From NCBI GenBank assembly GCA_028023455.1, contig JAQFVV010000012.1:12474864-12538863 (forward strand): a DNA stretch of 64,000 bases, given 5' to 3'. Positions within the stretch are counted from its first letter, which is position 1. Every line of letters starts with the position of its first letter. Of this stretch, positions 62,808-64,000 are shown piece after piece. The notes beneath the pieces are model-generated. The model was not told the DNA's origin. It ran no database searches and saw only the letters and a list, made by a program, of their open reading frames with translations. The translations under genes and the position numbers were made by a program. This DNA comes from Epiperipatus broadwayi (taxonomy: Eukaryota; Onychophora; Udeonychophora; Euonychophora; Peripatidae).

Positions 62808-63462
62808 TTAAAACAGGCAAAACTCACTATATGTATTGCCACATATAGTAAACTAAAGTAATCAATGGATGCCTGAAGGCTTATGCATAAAATCCCCATC
62901 TAGGGTTTACTCATCCAATATCCCCAGACTAGTGTCTGGCTTGTGGCCTTCATCAATGAGGAGCCTTGGATCTGAGAGCACTGCATCTAGATCTTAGGAT
63001 CTAATGCAACCCTTCAGCAGCAACTTTTTATCTCCACTTAACTACAAAACTATGAGTCTTAAACTGAAAACCCCTTACTATTTTTAATCCAAGCTCATTA
63101 GCTTATATAGTCATATAGGTCTGAACTCAATTCAGTACCCATACATTTTGGTGTCTTTGGTTCTTTAATAACCATAGCCACTACTATCCTATTAGGCAGG
63201 ATTGGTTTTAAGTCAATAAACATCACATGATCACCATTTCTTATGCTTGCTTATAACTGCTATTAAAACAGTCAAAACTCACTAAACGTATTGCCCACAT
63301 AGCAAGCTAGAGTAATTAATGGATGCCAGAAGGCTTGTGCATAAAATCCCCATCTAGTGCCTACTCAGCCAATTTCCCCAGACTAGTTTCTGGTTTGTGG
63401 CCTTTGTCAGTGAGGAGCCTTGGATCTGGATCTTAGGATCTAATGTAATGGTGATCATGTGA
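62808..63462 (-). mobile_element. Hammerhead-family retroelement H1, tandem dimer insertion of 655 bp
   Basis: It is flanked by the 10-bp duplication TATAAAAATA (62798-62807 and 63463-63472). It holds two head-to-tail antisense units with a period of 444 bp at the ribozyme position, then a 17-nt sense terminal arm (AATGGTGATCATGTGAT, the last base overlapping the duplication) at the right. Ribozyme 1 (around 62925-62985) keeps the ATCCAA/TTGGAT outer helix but reads TTGATGA and GACA. Ribozyme 2 (around 63370-63425) has GAAA but CTGACAA. Both are predicted inactive. The left end is 129 nt downstream of the first cleavage position. Confidence 0.82.
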
Positions 63463-63472
63463 TATAAAAATA

Positions 63473-64000
63473 AATAACTATTAATCTTAAATATTATTAA
63501 AATTTAAATCTATTACATACTCTTTTTATTATTATCTAACTGTCCAATGTAAAAATATTTCAATGTATTTAAATGAAAAATAAAGTATTAATTTTAATAA
63601 AATAATTATATTTAAAATAATTCTGCCCACGAATGATTAAAATTGCTGCATTAAATTCCTAAATATAGATATTATTACACTATTGCAATATCAAGAATTT
63701 TTATAAGTATTAAAATGTGTGTTTTGTTTATACGTTAGCTTTACATTAGGCTAATGAAAAAAAAAATTAAAATCACATTTTAAAGCTTATTCCAGATGTA
63801 ATCATCATAATATATATATGTACATTTTTCAGATTATGAACTAAGGATAAACAACAATGAAATAAAAATGAATATAGTAATATAGTTATGAAATCAAAAT
63901 CCTAATTACTGTAAAAATATATTTTAAGAGAAAATAGAAAAAAATTCTCCTAGCAAAATGATATTTTATAGGTGCCAGCCACCTTTTGTAAATATTATTT
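63473..64000. other. AT-rich intergenic DNA, no gene seen
   Basis: Nothing was recognised to the window end. Confidence 0.5.

Noticed and set aside
1-64000. CRISPR array, bacterial operons, rRNA genes
   Set aside because: No regularly spaced identical repeats with unique spacers, no dense gene layout and no conserved rRNA sequence. The DNA is eukaryotic in character.

Overview
The window looks like repeat-filled, non-genic nuclear DNA of an invertebrate animal. It is very AT-rich by eye. Its coding traces are retroelement remnants: non-LTR (LINE) reverse-transcriptase fossils, two gag-like remnants and one Penelope-like fragment. It also holds tRNA-derived SINEs, microsatellites and low-complexity AT. 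I see no intact host gene and no convincing functional tRNA or rRNA. I cannot name the lineage. The mix of SINEs, APE-type LINEs, Penelope-like elements and hammerhead repeats fits many invertebrate phyla.

Layout. 0-7 kb: SINE copies, one LINE 3' fragment, a long GATA/GGTA tract. 7.2-9.9 kb: the best LINE copy, with readable RT motifs, between diverged direct repeats. 13.1-13.8 kb: another LINE scrap. 17.5-18.5 kb: a tandem and inverted repeat carrying hammerhead ribozymes (family H2). 20.6-29.1 kb: a decayed LTR retrotransposon with long repeats on both sides of a coiled-coil gag remnant; its left repeat is interrupted by a 2.19-kb TG...CA insertion with a 4-bp target duplication and by a hammerhead foldback element (family H1). 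29.9-30.8 and 34.9-38.4 kb: LINE fossils. 32.3, 48.2 and 62.8 kb: more H1 insertions. 39.8-40.7 and 49.6-50.0 kb: a diverged relative, H3. 41.0-42.3 kb: a second H2 insertion. 43.4 and 44.2 kb: two SINEs with different tRNA heads but a shared tail. 50.1-51.0 kb: Penelope-like GIY-YIG fragment in inverted orientation. 52.7-54.3 kb: a minus-strand gag remnant.

The most interesting system is the hammerhead repeats. H1 and H2 units (about 445-500 bp) each carry a type-I-like hammerhead with a very short helix III. H1 insertions have 10-13 bp target duplications, and the first H2 insertion has a 13-bp one. Where it can be measured, an insertion end lies about 110-130 nt downstream of the predicted cleavage site. 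All six are built as antisense-then-sense inverted structures in which both outer ends are the same (3') end of the unit. The only Penelope-like fragment in the window has the same two-3'-ends-outward layout. I read this as retrozyme-like non-autonomous elements, probably copied from circular or multimeric RNA by Penelope-type machinery priming on both target strands. The mechanism is inference.
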